A stretch of DNA of 64,000 bases from positions 124,001 through 188,000 of the forward strand of contig JAJNNX010000013.1 of assembly GCA_023159155.1 (NCBI GenBank). The letters run 5' to 3'. Position numbers and translations under genes: made by a program. The stretch comes from Ustulina deusta (taxonomy: Eukaryota > Ascomycota > Sordariomycetes > Xylariales > Xylariaceae). A model generated the notes under the pieces. The model did not search any database, was not told where the DNA came from, and worked only from the letters and a program-made list of their open reading frames with translations. Shown piece after piece: positions 10,740-21,723 of the stretch (positions are counted from its first letter, which is position 1; each line of letters starts with the position of its first letter).

Positions 10740-12442
10740 CTATATATATTTGTAAGGATTCATGATCCCATTCTGGATCATGTGTTAGCGGCAGTAGCCC
10801 TATCATCAAAATTCATGGCATGGAAACTTACAGGATCATACAGCTTCTTAATCTGCTTCATGAGACCAACCATGGTATCGTTTCTGCTGAACCCGAGATA
10901 CTTCTTCTTGGCTATTCCAATGCCGTGTTCGGCACTGATACTTCCATTGATTTTGCCGATCCACTCGTAGACGAACGGCTCTAGCACCTCCTCGACGCGC
11001 TTGTCGTATCTCCGGACGGCAACGTTAAGGTGCAGGTTACAGTCACCCATATGGCCGTACCCCACAACCTCTACGACGGGGAACTCATCAGTGTCGCCTT
11101 TCAGACCGGCTGCTTCGATCCTTTCCCTCGTTTCATCCACTAGCCTATACAGGTCCTTCAAGGGTATGGAAACATCGTATTTGTAGGTACCTCCGAAGTG
11201 ACCTACACACTCAGTAATACCCTCTCGTTGGCTCCATAACGACTTGATCTGTGTCTCGTCTTGCGCTAGGACACCATCGGCGATGATCTCCTTCGACATG
11301 ACGTCCTCGAGGAACTTCTCGAGCTTTTCAGCATCGTGCTCTGAATTGGACCCGGTGGTCTCGATGAGGCAGTAGAACGGGTGCTCGCCGTCTAGAGGCC
11401 GCTTGTTCTGGCGCACCCTATGCACCATGTCTTGGCTATAGGAGTCCATCAGCTCAAATGCAGAGAGAATCTCGGACAGCTGGGACTTGGCCTCTCTGAA
11501 AGCCAGCTGAATCTTCTCGAAAGAGTCGGCGCCGAGGAATGCGACATTAACTGCCTTGCCCCGTTGCGGACACTGGATCGAGACCGCGGTGATCATGCCG
11601 ATGGTGCCCTCGCCCCCAATGAACAGCTGCTTAAGGTCATAGCCGGTGTTGTTCTTGCGTAAGGTGCAGAGATCCTCCACAATCGTGCCGTCGGGGAGAA
11701 CCGCTTGTAAACCTAGGACATTGCCGTGCAGGCTTCCGTACCGGAGAAGACGGAGACCGCCGGCGTTGGTGGACACGTTGCCGCCGATCTGGCAGGAGCC
11801 CTTCGCGCCGAGATCCAGAGGGAACAAGTATCCCTTCTCGGCGAGGAATTGATCCGCAACTTCCAGCACGACGCCGGCATCGACCACCAAGACGCCGCTC
11901 ACGTCGTCGAAGGACTGTATCTGGTTCATGCGACTCGTGCTGACGACGATCTCATCGAACACGGGCACCGAGCCTCCGACCAGCCCGGTATTCCCACCCT
12001 GCGGCACCACAGCCAGCCTGTTGTCGTTGCAGTACTTCAGGATCTTGCTGACCTCCTCGGTGGACGCGGGCTTGAGCACGAGCTTGCAGTGGCCGCGATA
12101 TTTCCTCATCCAATCGCCATTGTAGGGCTCCATGTCGTCAACCGAGACGTTGCTCGTGACGCCGTCGACGAGGGCCGAGTCCTTCCCCAGCAGGTCGCGG
12201 AAGTAGGCCACATGCTCGGCGGTGATCTGGGAGAACCGCGGGTCACGCTTGATCTCGGGGTAGCTGTCGGTGGTGAAGTTGGCTCGCCGCGGAGCCGAGG
12301 CTCGGAAGGATCTCCTTGGCGTGCGCGAGAGGCACCGGTGGAGGGCGGCGGAAGGGTCGGGATGGCAAGCGAGGGCGGTCCTCAGCAGCCCGGGCGTCGA
12401 CATGCGCCGGGCAATTGGCGCTAGTCTGGATCTGCAAGCCAT
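10740..12442 (-). CDS. D-2-hydroxyglutarate dehydrogenase, mitochondrial FAD enzyme
   Basis: This FAD-linked dehydrogenase oxidises D-2-hydroxyglutarate (and D-lactate in some yeast relatives, Dld2/Dld3) to the 2-oxoacid. There are two exons: 12442-10832, then a 59-nt intron with a GTAAGT donor and a CCAG acceptor, then 10772-10740. The product has 547 residues. The Arg/Ser/Ala-rich first 55 residues look like a mitochondrial presequence. The PCMH-type FAD domain (about 115-290) shows VVPQGGNTGLVGG (145-157) and GGNVSTNAGG (220-229). The C-terminal domain has GYGHMGDCNLHLNV (461-474) and AEHGIG (504-509). The last exon supplies NGIMNPYKYI, the standard family ending. Reading through the intron gives an atypical tail and a later stop, so the splice is needed. 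Dld2 is the nearest yeast name, but D-lactate and D-2HG enzymes are hard to separate by eye. Confidence 0.92.
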
Positions 12443-13949
12443 TCTGAGCGATCCTGCTTGTCGGGGCGATACGTGCGATAAAATAAATTCATCAATTCGT
12501 AACGAAGGAACTACAAAAGTGGCACCTGCCCGATTGGAGCGGTTTCCGAGATCGGCGCGCTTGTCTCTCGGACGCTCAGATTGATCGACTGACTGTACCT
12601 TGTAAATGGATATACACGTACGCTACTTGAATTATGTAAGAGTTCAACTGTGAGATGGAGCATGCTTTTCTACAAGTAGGATACTTTTAAATGAGGCGTT
12701 TAATGTGCCGCTCTACTATGAGCGGTTCCAACCGGTGTTCTATTAGCCTGAAGTATCCTCTCACACGAATGTCTGAGCTTGTCATAAGATGGGGTTGGGT
12801 CGGCTCGGAGCTATTCTTGCTAATGACGGCTGTGTTTTGCTTGTGGACATCAAACGACCACACTAGCACTACTGTTGTTCTAGAATTCTGAAAGCGTGCC
12901 TCTCTTGAGGGAGATTCCCATACGGTTGGTCATCCTCCTGGCCCACTCGCTGTTGAGGCGTCAGAATCGGCACTAGACAGCGGTAGGGACTTTAACTTTG
13001 GACGATGGACGTCAACTGAACTAGGTATTGACGCTTGCTCTTGACAACTGACAGTTAGCGGTCTCTACCCAATTTGAACGTCGTGCCTGTTTTGTTGGAG
13101 ATGAAGGCCAGTAGGAGGTGGGATATTGCTGTTTGTCCAGGGTAAGGGAATACTTATTCAGTGGGTGTCGAAGACCGTTCATGCAAAGCTCGTTCGAGCT
13201 GACTGTGGATTTTATGCGAACGCTGGCTGTGCTGAAAAAGACTCTCTATGTAAGCCCCCAAAGTCTCTTCTTTGGTAAAACGACGAGATGCTCAAAACAT
13301 CGTAGTTTCAAGCTAAGCGCTAGCAAGTCCTAATGCTGTACGATTCGCGATGGATTCCTAAAGTAGATACAGAATAACATGTTCAAACCCAACGGGGTTC
13401 ATTACAGGACACCGAAAGGATGTCATAGTAAAGCCAACCCCTGACGGGGAGCGAGGATCGACGACGACGGCTAGTATACACTGCAATGCGTACCGCCTCC
13501 CGACTAGGGTAGATCGACGAATGACATGCATTGAAGCGACCGAACACAAGAGGAACGTCATGCTTTGAAAAGATTCGCCGCGTTGTGAGATGGCGAATGC
13601 AGGAAGGCCACACGTTTCGGATGGTGAAGAGTGTCAGGTAGCATAATGCCCGACGAAGCTGGCTACACGATCTTGAAGACAGACGCCGTTGTGATGCTCT
13701 ATTTGAAGGGAGTGTGCCGCACATCGTAGCACTTGTTGCCTCTTACACAGATCTTGAACTATTTCGGTTTCTGGAATACCCATAGCGGAAACCTCGACGA
13801 GAGGTGTGGTGTGAGTATCTTACAGGTTAAGGTAACCTACCTATTTGGTCGTTTTAGGTCTGCAACCTCTATAAGTTGTACCCCACCGGGTCGCCAACCA
13901 CCCGTCGATCTCCCCTGCCTGGTAAACAAATACTTATCGATAAAACACA
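12443..13949. other. Divergent promoter region, D2HGDH / alpha-actinin
   Basis: This 1.5-kb stretch lies between two genes that start in opposite directions, and it must contain both promoters. Short open frames on both strands show no recognisable pattern, and no repeat stands out. Confidence 0.55.
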
Positions 13950-16732
13950 ATGTCAGCACGCCCCTCGCGACCAGCGCTGGTGGTACCGCTACCGCTACCG
14001 CTACCGCCATTTCCCAGCGGGGAACGAAATAGGGGTGTGCACCAGGGCGCCAGCGATGAATCCCCTAGACAACCAATAGTAGACGTCAAATACACATTGG
14101 CTGATGCAGTGCCAATATTGGCGCCCGGTGCACATGTACCTTTACCAGAAGCCCCAGAAACACCTTCTTCGGCGTCTTCTTCCAGAAACAGCGCCTGTTA
14201 TGGTCTCGTATCCGTATCAACACCAGACACGGACTCATCTCCCATCTCAGCACCGTCGTCGTTGTCGTCGTCTTCCCGTTCCCGACGCAGCACAACCTCT
14301 GGCCCAACCTCCCCCGCGCCGGCCAATAATAATCACAGCATCGACGACGGCAACAACTGCAAATCCCGTCCCAACGACCCCCCCTCACCTCCACGGTCAC
14401 GGAGAACCCGCAGCACCGTCTCTCATCGAACCCACCCTGAACTGCATGCCGCCCGTCTTCAGAGATCAGCAACCCCCTCGACTTCGGCCCCTGCCAGGAC
14501 AGACTCCATAAGAGAGCAGAAGGCCCATAATCCAAAGAGGCGTTCCCTCGCGTCAAACACATCTGCCGACTCTCCCCCTGAGCATCCAGGGTCCAATTTG
14601 ACCAAGATGGATGACAAATGGATCATTGTCCAGCAGAAAACCTTTACAAAATGGTCAGTCGTCGACATTCGTTGTCTCTCTCCATCCTACCCTGGTCAAT
14701 AGGACTCACATTGCTGGAACGCTAGGCTCAACACTAAAATCGAACCGAGAGGAGTACAAGTCAAAGATCTAGTTACTGACTTAAGCGACGGCGTAAGTCT
14801 TCATGCTGCATCCCTTGTGTATTATTCTATACTGATCGACGTGCATCTGCAGATTCTTCTGATACATTTACTCGAGTGTTTGTCAAACGAATCGCTGGGG
14901 AGATATGCCGCCAGGCCAAAACTACGAGTTCAAAAGTTCGAGAATGCCAACATAGCTCTCAACTTCGTTAAGTCGCGAGGCATTGCCATGATCAACATCG
15001 GCGCCGAAGATGTCGTCGACGGCAATAGGAAGATCATCCTTGGTTTAATATGGACCCTCATTCTCCGCTTCACCATCAGCGACATTAACGCCGAGGGCAT
15101 GACGGCCAAGGAGGGTCTCTTGTTGTGGTGTCAGCGAAAAACGGCTTGCTACGATGAAGTGGAAGTTCGTGACTTCAGCGCCAGCTGGAACGACGGCTTG
15201 GCATTCTGCGCCTTATTAGATATTCACCGACCAGATCTAATCGACTACGACGCATTAGACAAGAGCGACCACCGTGGCAATATGCAAATGGCTTTCGATA
15301 TCGCTCATAAGGAGATCGGCATCCCTGCCTTGCTAGACGTCGAGGATGTATGTGATGTGACGAGACCTGACGAGAAGAGTTTGATGACGTATATCGCCTA
15401 CTGGTTCCACGCCTTTTCACAGATGGAGAAAGTGGAGAATGCCGGTCGACGTGTCGAGAAATTCGTGAACAACATGCAGGGGGCGTGGGAAATGCAGAGC
15501 GCGTACGAGAGAAGGATGGCCGCATTATTACAGCAAATCCGAGAGCAGATTGAACAATGGCAACAAGCCAAGTTCGAGGGCACATATATTGATGCCAAGC
15601 AACAGGCTAGCGAATTTGCATCCCACAAGAGAGGCAAAAAGAGGGATTGGGTCGCTGAGAAGAGCGACCTAGCAACACTTCTTGGAAACATTAAGACCAA
15701 ACTAGGCACATATCGACTCAGGGCTTACGAGCCTCCACCGGAGCTGTCGTTAGAGACTATGGAAGTAGAATGGGCGAACCTGACTAAATCAGAGATGATG
15801 CGTGGTCAACTCATCAATGAGACGATTAGAGAGTAAGTTATCTCTGGACTTATTATCTTGAAGCTCAACTAATAACCACGTGCAGCATCAAGAATGCCCT
15901 TCGTAAGTCGTTTGCAGACAAAGCAAACGACTTTGCCTTAGCTCTCAATACTATGCAATTAGCGATCTCAGGACTTGAAGGGGAAGTAGAAGACCAGCTC
16001 CTCCATGTGCGGAGGCTTAGTAGTAGCCTACCACCTCTCGACGCATATCTCGAGAAAATTGCCGCTGTTGATGAAAAGTGCCGGGAAGCCAACATCGAGG
16101 AAAACGACTTCACTACCTATACTTATGATGAATTATCTTACGAGCTTGGGCTCGTCAAGTCTTCGGTACAGAAAAAGCTAGCGTTCTTAGATAATCAGAT
16201 GGTTGCCCGAAGCATGACAAACTTGACGCCAATCCAGCTAGAAGAGTTCGAGTCTGTATTCCGACATTTCGATCGGGATGACACAAACTCACTATCTGAG
16301 CTCGAATTTTCGGCTGCGCTCGCGTCTCTTGGTCTTGTATTTAGCGAGGATGAGATGCATGAGTACTTCCTCGAAACGTCGCATGGCCGTGATCGAGTTT
16401 CCTTTGAGCAGTTCATTCGCTTCATGGTTGATGTGACCGAGGATCAGAATACAGCCGAACAAGTATTCCAGTCATTCCGAGAGGTCGCCGATGGGAAACC
16501 ATACGTCACCGAGATGGACCTTCGGCACTCCCTCGTTCCTGACGAGGTTATCGATCAGCTATGTAACATCGTGCCGCTTCACAGCGGCCCGGACATGGCG
16601 GAGGACCGCGGGGTGCCTCAGTACGACTACATCAGCTTCATGGAGAAACTCATTTCACCTGGCACAGGCGCCGCCCTACACGATGCAAATGGCAGAAGCA
16701 GCCCTACCAAGAAATCCAATGGTGTTCACTGA
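13950..16732 (+). CDS. AIN1: Alpha-actinin (actin cross-linker) with long disordered N-terminus
   Basis: Alpha-actinin bundles actin filaments at the cytokinetic ring and hyphal septa. Four exons (13950-14653, 14726-14792, 14853-15832, 15886-16732) encode 865 residues. After a Pro/Ser/Thr-rich extension of about 219 residues comes DDKWIIVQQKTFTKW, the start of CH1 (about 222-335), then CH2 (about 345-455, with LLLWCQRKT, SWNDGLAFCALL and HRPDLIDY). Spectrin-like coiled helices follow (about 465-690), then EF hands; the first loop, D713-RDDTNSLSEL-E724, has most calcium ligands. Exon junctions keep the CH1 sequence continuous (TKW-LNTKIEPRG, LSDG-ILLIHLLE). An in-frame Met at 14607 (residue 220), right before the CH domain, could start a short form without the extension. 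The extension contains VPLPLPLPPFP, encoded by a TACCGC repeat. Confidence 0.92.
13984..14007 (+). repeat. Coding hexanucleotide repeat (TACCGC)4
   Basis: Four copies of TACCGC inside the first actinin exon encode an alternating Pro-Leu run near residues 13-20. In-frame hexamer slippage would change the length of the proline-rich stretch without shifting the frame. Confidence 0.75.
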
Positions 16733-17802
16733 TGGGATCAAAACCTCACTAGATTGCGCTACTGGGCTAATCCATCCTCTTCGCTGAACACAAATTTTCC
16801 CAAATCCGGTAGACGCAAAGCTCGCCCTCACGGGCAGTCAGTCAGTCTACTACAACAGTCTTCTTCGCTTAATAATACCCATTGTAGAAAATATAACGCA
16901 TTTTCTAATCCGAGTATATAAGAGAAGCCACGCAAAGAACGAGATACGTTTCGCTGAGCATTTCTTCCCCCTCAACTCCACTGGAACTGGCTGGGCTAGT
17001 CCACCAAGACAGACGAAGGTCCGGCTGTCCTTTTCCTCTCTTTTCACTCCTCTCCTTTTTGTTCCACTAGCATTTGCAAACAGCATGGAGAAACTAGGGA
17101 AAGAGCGCCGCCATCTGTTTCCACCTTTTTTATGTTTCCAGCTCTAAATTCATTTTTGTGTTCGGTCACAAGGTCTCAGTAGCATTCATCGGGGTGTTTA
17201 TTCTTCTCCTTCTTTCTTCGCATTGGGAGGGAAATCGGGAACTTGGGGAACGGTAAGGAATGGGATGAAAATTGAGAAAGGCGCTCTCTCGGTGCTCCCT
17301 CTGAAAATTCTATTGTTGTTTTCTTGCTGAGTGATCCGTCTTCTTCCACTTTGGTGTCACACACCCCCACGCAGCTATTATAAACCTAGACTTACCAACG
17401 TAATATATTCCGAGCCTTGATATCCATTCACACATTTATGTCGTGTATATAAGGACACTACATTGCATGAGAACTGTCATTATTAATTTAGAGAGAGAAT
17501 GGTTGTAGCATGTTCCTACACGTTCTAGTACTCGATCCAGGGGACATAGAAATAGAACAAAAAAAGTCTACTGAGAATTCCAATGTACTGCTCTCAAAAC
17601 AAACCAAGACAGAGAGCCAGATTGCTCAGATCCGTAAACGTCCAACCAATGTACCCTTCAAACGAACACCCAAACCATGCAAATGCCACAATAAGTTCCG
17701 CCGTGTTTTCCCATTCTATCAACTTTCGCAGATTAACCTACAACTTCGTCCTCATTTTTGAAGATGATGGCCTGGATATTGTGCGCTGCTCTTCGGAATA
17801 AT
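16733..17802. other. 3' regions of convergent actinin and VPS9 genes
   Basis: This 1.1-kb convergent spacer holds no recognised gene. It is pyrimidine-rich around 16990-17070 and AT-rich near 17380-17500, consistent with two facing 3' UTRs. Confidence 0.55.
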
Positions 17803-20105
17803 TCATTCTTTGAACGCGTTCATGTCCTTGAGCGCGCCTGCAAGTCTTCGGTAATCTCGTAGCAGTTCTAGCACCTCACCGATCCTCAGGTCAGCCGGGT
17901 TTTGCAACTCCATGAAGCGCTTCTTGGGCGGGTCAATTTTCGGCACGTCTTTTGGCGGTAGTGATGCCGCAATGTCTGGAAAGACCTAAAGAGGGGTTAG
18001 TTAAGATTTCGTTTCACTTCATCATGTCTAGTTAAGCGGGATTATGAAACATACTGTTGCCAGATCTCCTCCTTCCACCGGTTTACCCGCGGTATCCTTC
18101 GGCGGGGGCGTAGGAGTCGTCGCTGTTCGGCCAAAGCCTCGCATCATGCCCATACTAGAGAGTCTACTGATAGGGTTGAGGGAACTGCCAAGATTTCGCA
18201 TCGATTCGACTAGAGCTGGATTGGAGCTTGCTGCTGGAGGCGTTTGACTTAGTGGCGAAGGCTTCTCCCTGCCATCCTCGGCGAACACGACCTTTTTCGA
18301 ACTGCTAGTACTTCGACCACTGCGAATGCTATCGGTGCTGTGATCCCGAACAGCCTTCTTACCAGCGACTAAAGAGAAAAGCCTATCATCTCGGCCACCT
18401 AGCGATTGGTCAACATCCTCGCCGTGCTGTGTTAAGGCAGGATCGTCGAGGGACATGGCATCTTCAGGAGATGGCGTCCCTACTAGTTTGCGAGCGTCAT
18501 CCAGTGTGCGTGGCACAATCACTTCGCGCCCATCAGCTGAACTATCACGGAGTTTGCCAAGTAGAAACCTGTAGCTCTCATTCAAACTGTTGCCAATAGT
18601 TTTAATGCCCTGATCCGCGGTGTTAAAGAAAGAATCGCTTGCCGTCCCTATCGCTTGAGCAGGCGTCTGAATGAGATCACTCAGCCTGCGGCGCTGGACT
18701 GCGGCCCTAAGGCTGCTGGCTGTCTGCGGTTTCGTCCCTAATGCATTTTCAGGGGTGGTGACTACCGGGCTAGTGGTAGTTGTAGAGAGACCTGCAGTAA
18801 AAGCCGGTGGGAAAGTCTCTGTTTTGGAGATCCCAGTTTTGCTTGGTGTCATAGATGCCTCCTCGGCTCTCAAGCTGGCCAAGTCCACCGTCTGCAAAAA
18901 TGTGATAGCAGCTTCAAGATTCGTTAAACAGTATGCGGCCTCTCCTTCGAGCTTTTCTTCCCAGCGGAATCTCTGAATAAAGTTTGAGTCGCTGATGACA
19001 TTGAGGTTCTCAGGGGGCATGGTTATCAGCGTGTAAATTAACATGGGCATGATTTCGTCCGCTGAGGAAGAAGGGTGAAAATACGAGAGCGTGTCGACGA
19101 TGCTCTTATGAGCAGCTTTGAGACAATTGAGCTTTCCTAGAGGATATCGCTTATGGTTCATAAGAAGGAGGTCTTTCCGGGCCTGTTCCAAGGACTGGCT
19201 AATCTCTTCGTTCTTCTTCACCAGCGCTTCCGGCCCCTCTTCTGAGGATTCGCCCAAATCAACCCCAAGATCTGCTGGGCCAATACCTACAACGGCCAGT
19301 GCAGCTGTCTTCGATCTCAGCTTATCGTCTTGTGCTTCATCCTGTGTGCTTCTGTGGCGATATATTCGATCATATATGCCTTCGCAAAGCCGCCTCTCCA
19401 CTGCTTCTTCCAATAGAACCTTCTTTTGCTCGAGAGCCTTCCTTGCTCGCTTCCTATCGGCAAATTCTTCGGCAGTGAGCATTTGCTGTTCCGCCTCCTG
19501 TGTCTGTGCCGTCTTAGTCTTGTCCCTAGTCCCGATGGAGGTCGCCTTCGCGCGTAACAAACTCGCGGCCGAGGCTCGTGATGAGCTGGTAGCACTTAGG
19601 GCATATTCGCGGGTTTGTCGGCTTGCAAGAGAGGCGATGTGGGTTTGCACATGCTGCGCAGCTTTATGGTAGAACTCTTGGAACATCCTCGCGAGGTTCT
19701 CGACATTGGGCGGGGAGGGGTGAACCTTGGCGGATAAAGAATCGATAAAACTGAGGGATGAGACAAATTAGCTGCCTACTCGCGCAAGTTTGATGATACC
19801 AGCCTGTCCACTTACTTGTCCGTCATGCTCACCAGCTCTATCGGAATTATACCTATATCAACAGATGCTCGAGGTATTTCCACCTCTTCCTCCTCGGCAG
19901 GTTGGGATTCAAAAGCATCGGGTTTCTGCTCGGTATGATGAACCGCAGCCTCCGTGGGTATGCCATCCTGGAAAGTAGTTGCTCTCTGGGCTTTGCCCAA
20001 AGAGCTATCTGTTGTATCTGAGACAGAACCCTGTGGGAATGACCTCGTGGACTTTAGGTGGCCAGGTCTGGGCTCAGCGCCCTTGGATACTGATGAGGAT
20101 GACAT
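17803..20105 (-). CDS. VPS9-domain protein, putative Rab5/Vps21 exchange factor
   Basis: VPS9 domains catalyse GDP release from Rab5-type GTPases on endosomes. Three exons (20105-19816, 19750-18055, 17985-17803) encode 722 residues; donors are GTAAGT and GTATGT, acceptors CAG and TTTAG. The N-terminus (1-96) is Ser/Glu-rich and probably disordered. Residues 98-180 are helical. The VPS9 core spans about 216-383, with KLNCLKAAHKSIVD, SADEIMPMLIYTLI (acidic residue near 328) and GEAAYCLTNLEAAI (Tyr near 370), which match the family's catalytic Asp and Tyr. A long Ser/Thr-rich region follows, and the last exon adds a helical tail (LRIGEVLELLRDYRRLAGAL) that an unspliced reading would lose. I see no CUE domain, so it is not a clear Vps9 orthologue; Muk1-like or another fungal VPS9 protein is possible. 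Confidence 0.87.
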
Positions 20106-21723
20106 ATAGGATCGCCCAACGACACTGAGAAAATTACAATTAGCTTACATTTTACAGGTACTAGGGAAAACTGCAGAAATTAAGCAGTGGTGGATTAAAC
20201 ATGAAGCAGTGGAAATAGCTTGAAAGGCTACCTTTTTTACTTTCCGTCACTGGCGTCAAGTTAGACTTGGCTTGGAGGGAAGGCCAGAAACATGGGTGGA
20301 TAGATATGATCCAATGAACATGAACATTCCAGTTATGCAGGTAGTCCTGAGTGAGGTAGCATCAAAGAACAGGCCGAATTGCAAGTATGAAGATAAAAGG
20401 AAACGTTTTATTGCTGGTAGTTGTGACCCATTGGTGTTCATGTAGTTAGTTAGGAGGCCAGCTAGGAGGCCAGTTAGGTGGATCAGGAACATGAACGCAG
20501 GATGATGGTAGCTGTCGCGTTCATGCTTGGCGCTCGGTTGTGTCTGTCGCATATGCGATACAGGACTAGGTAAGTACCTATTCTAGTTGGTAGGGACCAA
20601 GGGAGGACCAGGCTCCCAGCGGATCCGTTGTATCTCCACCTGACACAAGCTCCCTACTAACGCTAAGCCGGGTTCTGTGTCCCTAAGAAATACCTAAATG
20701 GGTGCCTGCTTTAGGCATCTGCTAAATCGTCGGCTGGAAGAGGAAGAGGCCAAATATAAGCAAGCTGTATCTAATGGCACCCAATAAAGCGTGATACTAT
20801 CCTCTTATTTATCACCTAGGTATTCTATGTTACATTGCGGAACTATTCTATAGCTGCGTTTTAAAAGGATAAAGCACACTTAACCATGCCTATATGTACC
20901 TCCTAATAATACATTATCACTACCTACTTCTTACCTACATACCTACTTAAGGTACACTAGAGGAAAAGGTACTGTCTGTATATGTAAGCACCAATGATCA
21001 TGCAAGGCACGCTATCCACGCGGGCCTTATCTGATAAACCCTTTGGTACCACTCCTTTGGTACCTATACTACATCTGTCTTGGATCCAGGTACGGATGTT
21101 GGCGCCATTACCATATTTTGCTGCCATGTTGTTTCCCAATGTGCCGGTTCTTGGAAAGGTGCAACAAGTATTTTAGGTCCCGAGGGTCTTCTAGTGCACG
21201 GCGTAGACAAAGTCGAAGTCAACCCCGGATCGGGATGCTGTCATAGGTCATACCTCGGTCACCTGCTTTCCTCGAGCGTGCCACGGGATAGCGCCCCCAA
21301 GGTGCTGTGGGTACTGCTATGGGTACATCTGTGGGGAACCGCCTGCAGAAGATGCCAACTGTATCCGTCTTATCGCCTATTAGTGTACCTACGTGTACTG
21401 TAGCGTATGTGTACTAGACCTACCATTGCCTAGGTACAGAGAGGTAGGGGCATGAACCTAGTCCCTACCACTCATCATTCATTCAACTCATCGTCATCCA
21501 TCCATCTACCCTACCTACCTCACTCATTCTCGTCTTCTCTGTTGCCATACATAAACAACCCTACTAGGTAACCATCAACTTTCCATCTTATTTACATCAC
21601 TTCCTATCGCCCATGGATCTGCTCCGTTATTAAAACCACACCGCTTAATTTATCCGACAACCGCCGATTATTCCTTGCCTCTTCCTCCTCGTCTCCGTGC
21701 TTGCGTGTCTGAAGACGATCACT
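20106..21723. other. Divergent promoter region, VPS9 gene / ATG15
   Basis: No gene is supported. A 98-codon hydrophobic frame (20552-20256, -) starts with ATG but lies just upstream of the VPS9 gene on the same strand and resembles nothing known. An imperfect tandem TAGGAGGCCAG repeat is near 20450-20475. The region 20560-20960 and 21360-21560 is rich in ACCTACCT/AGGTAGGT motifs. Confidence 0.55.

Noticed and set aside
14086..14562. 158-codon minus-strand frame opposite the actinin extension
   Set aside because: Ser/Pro-rich coding sequence often leaves other frames open; no independent signal.
20256..20552. 98-codon hydrophobic frame with an ATG
   Set aside because: It lies in the presumed VPS9 gene leader, has a repeat-derived segment and no family pattern.
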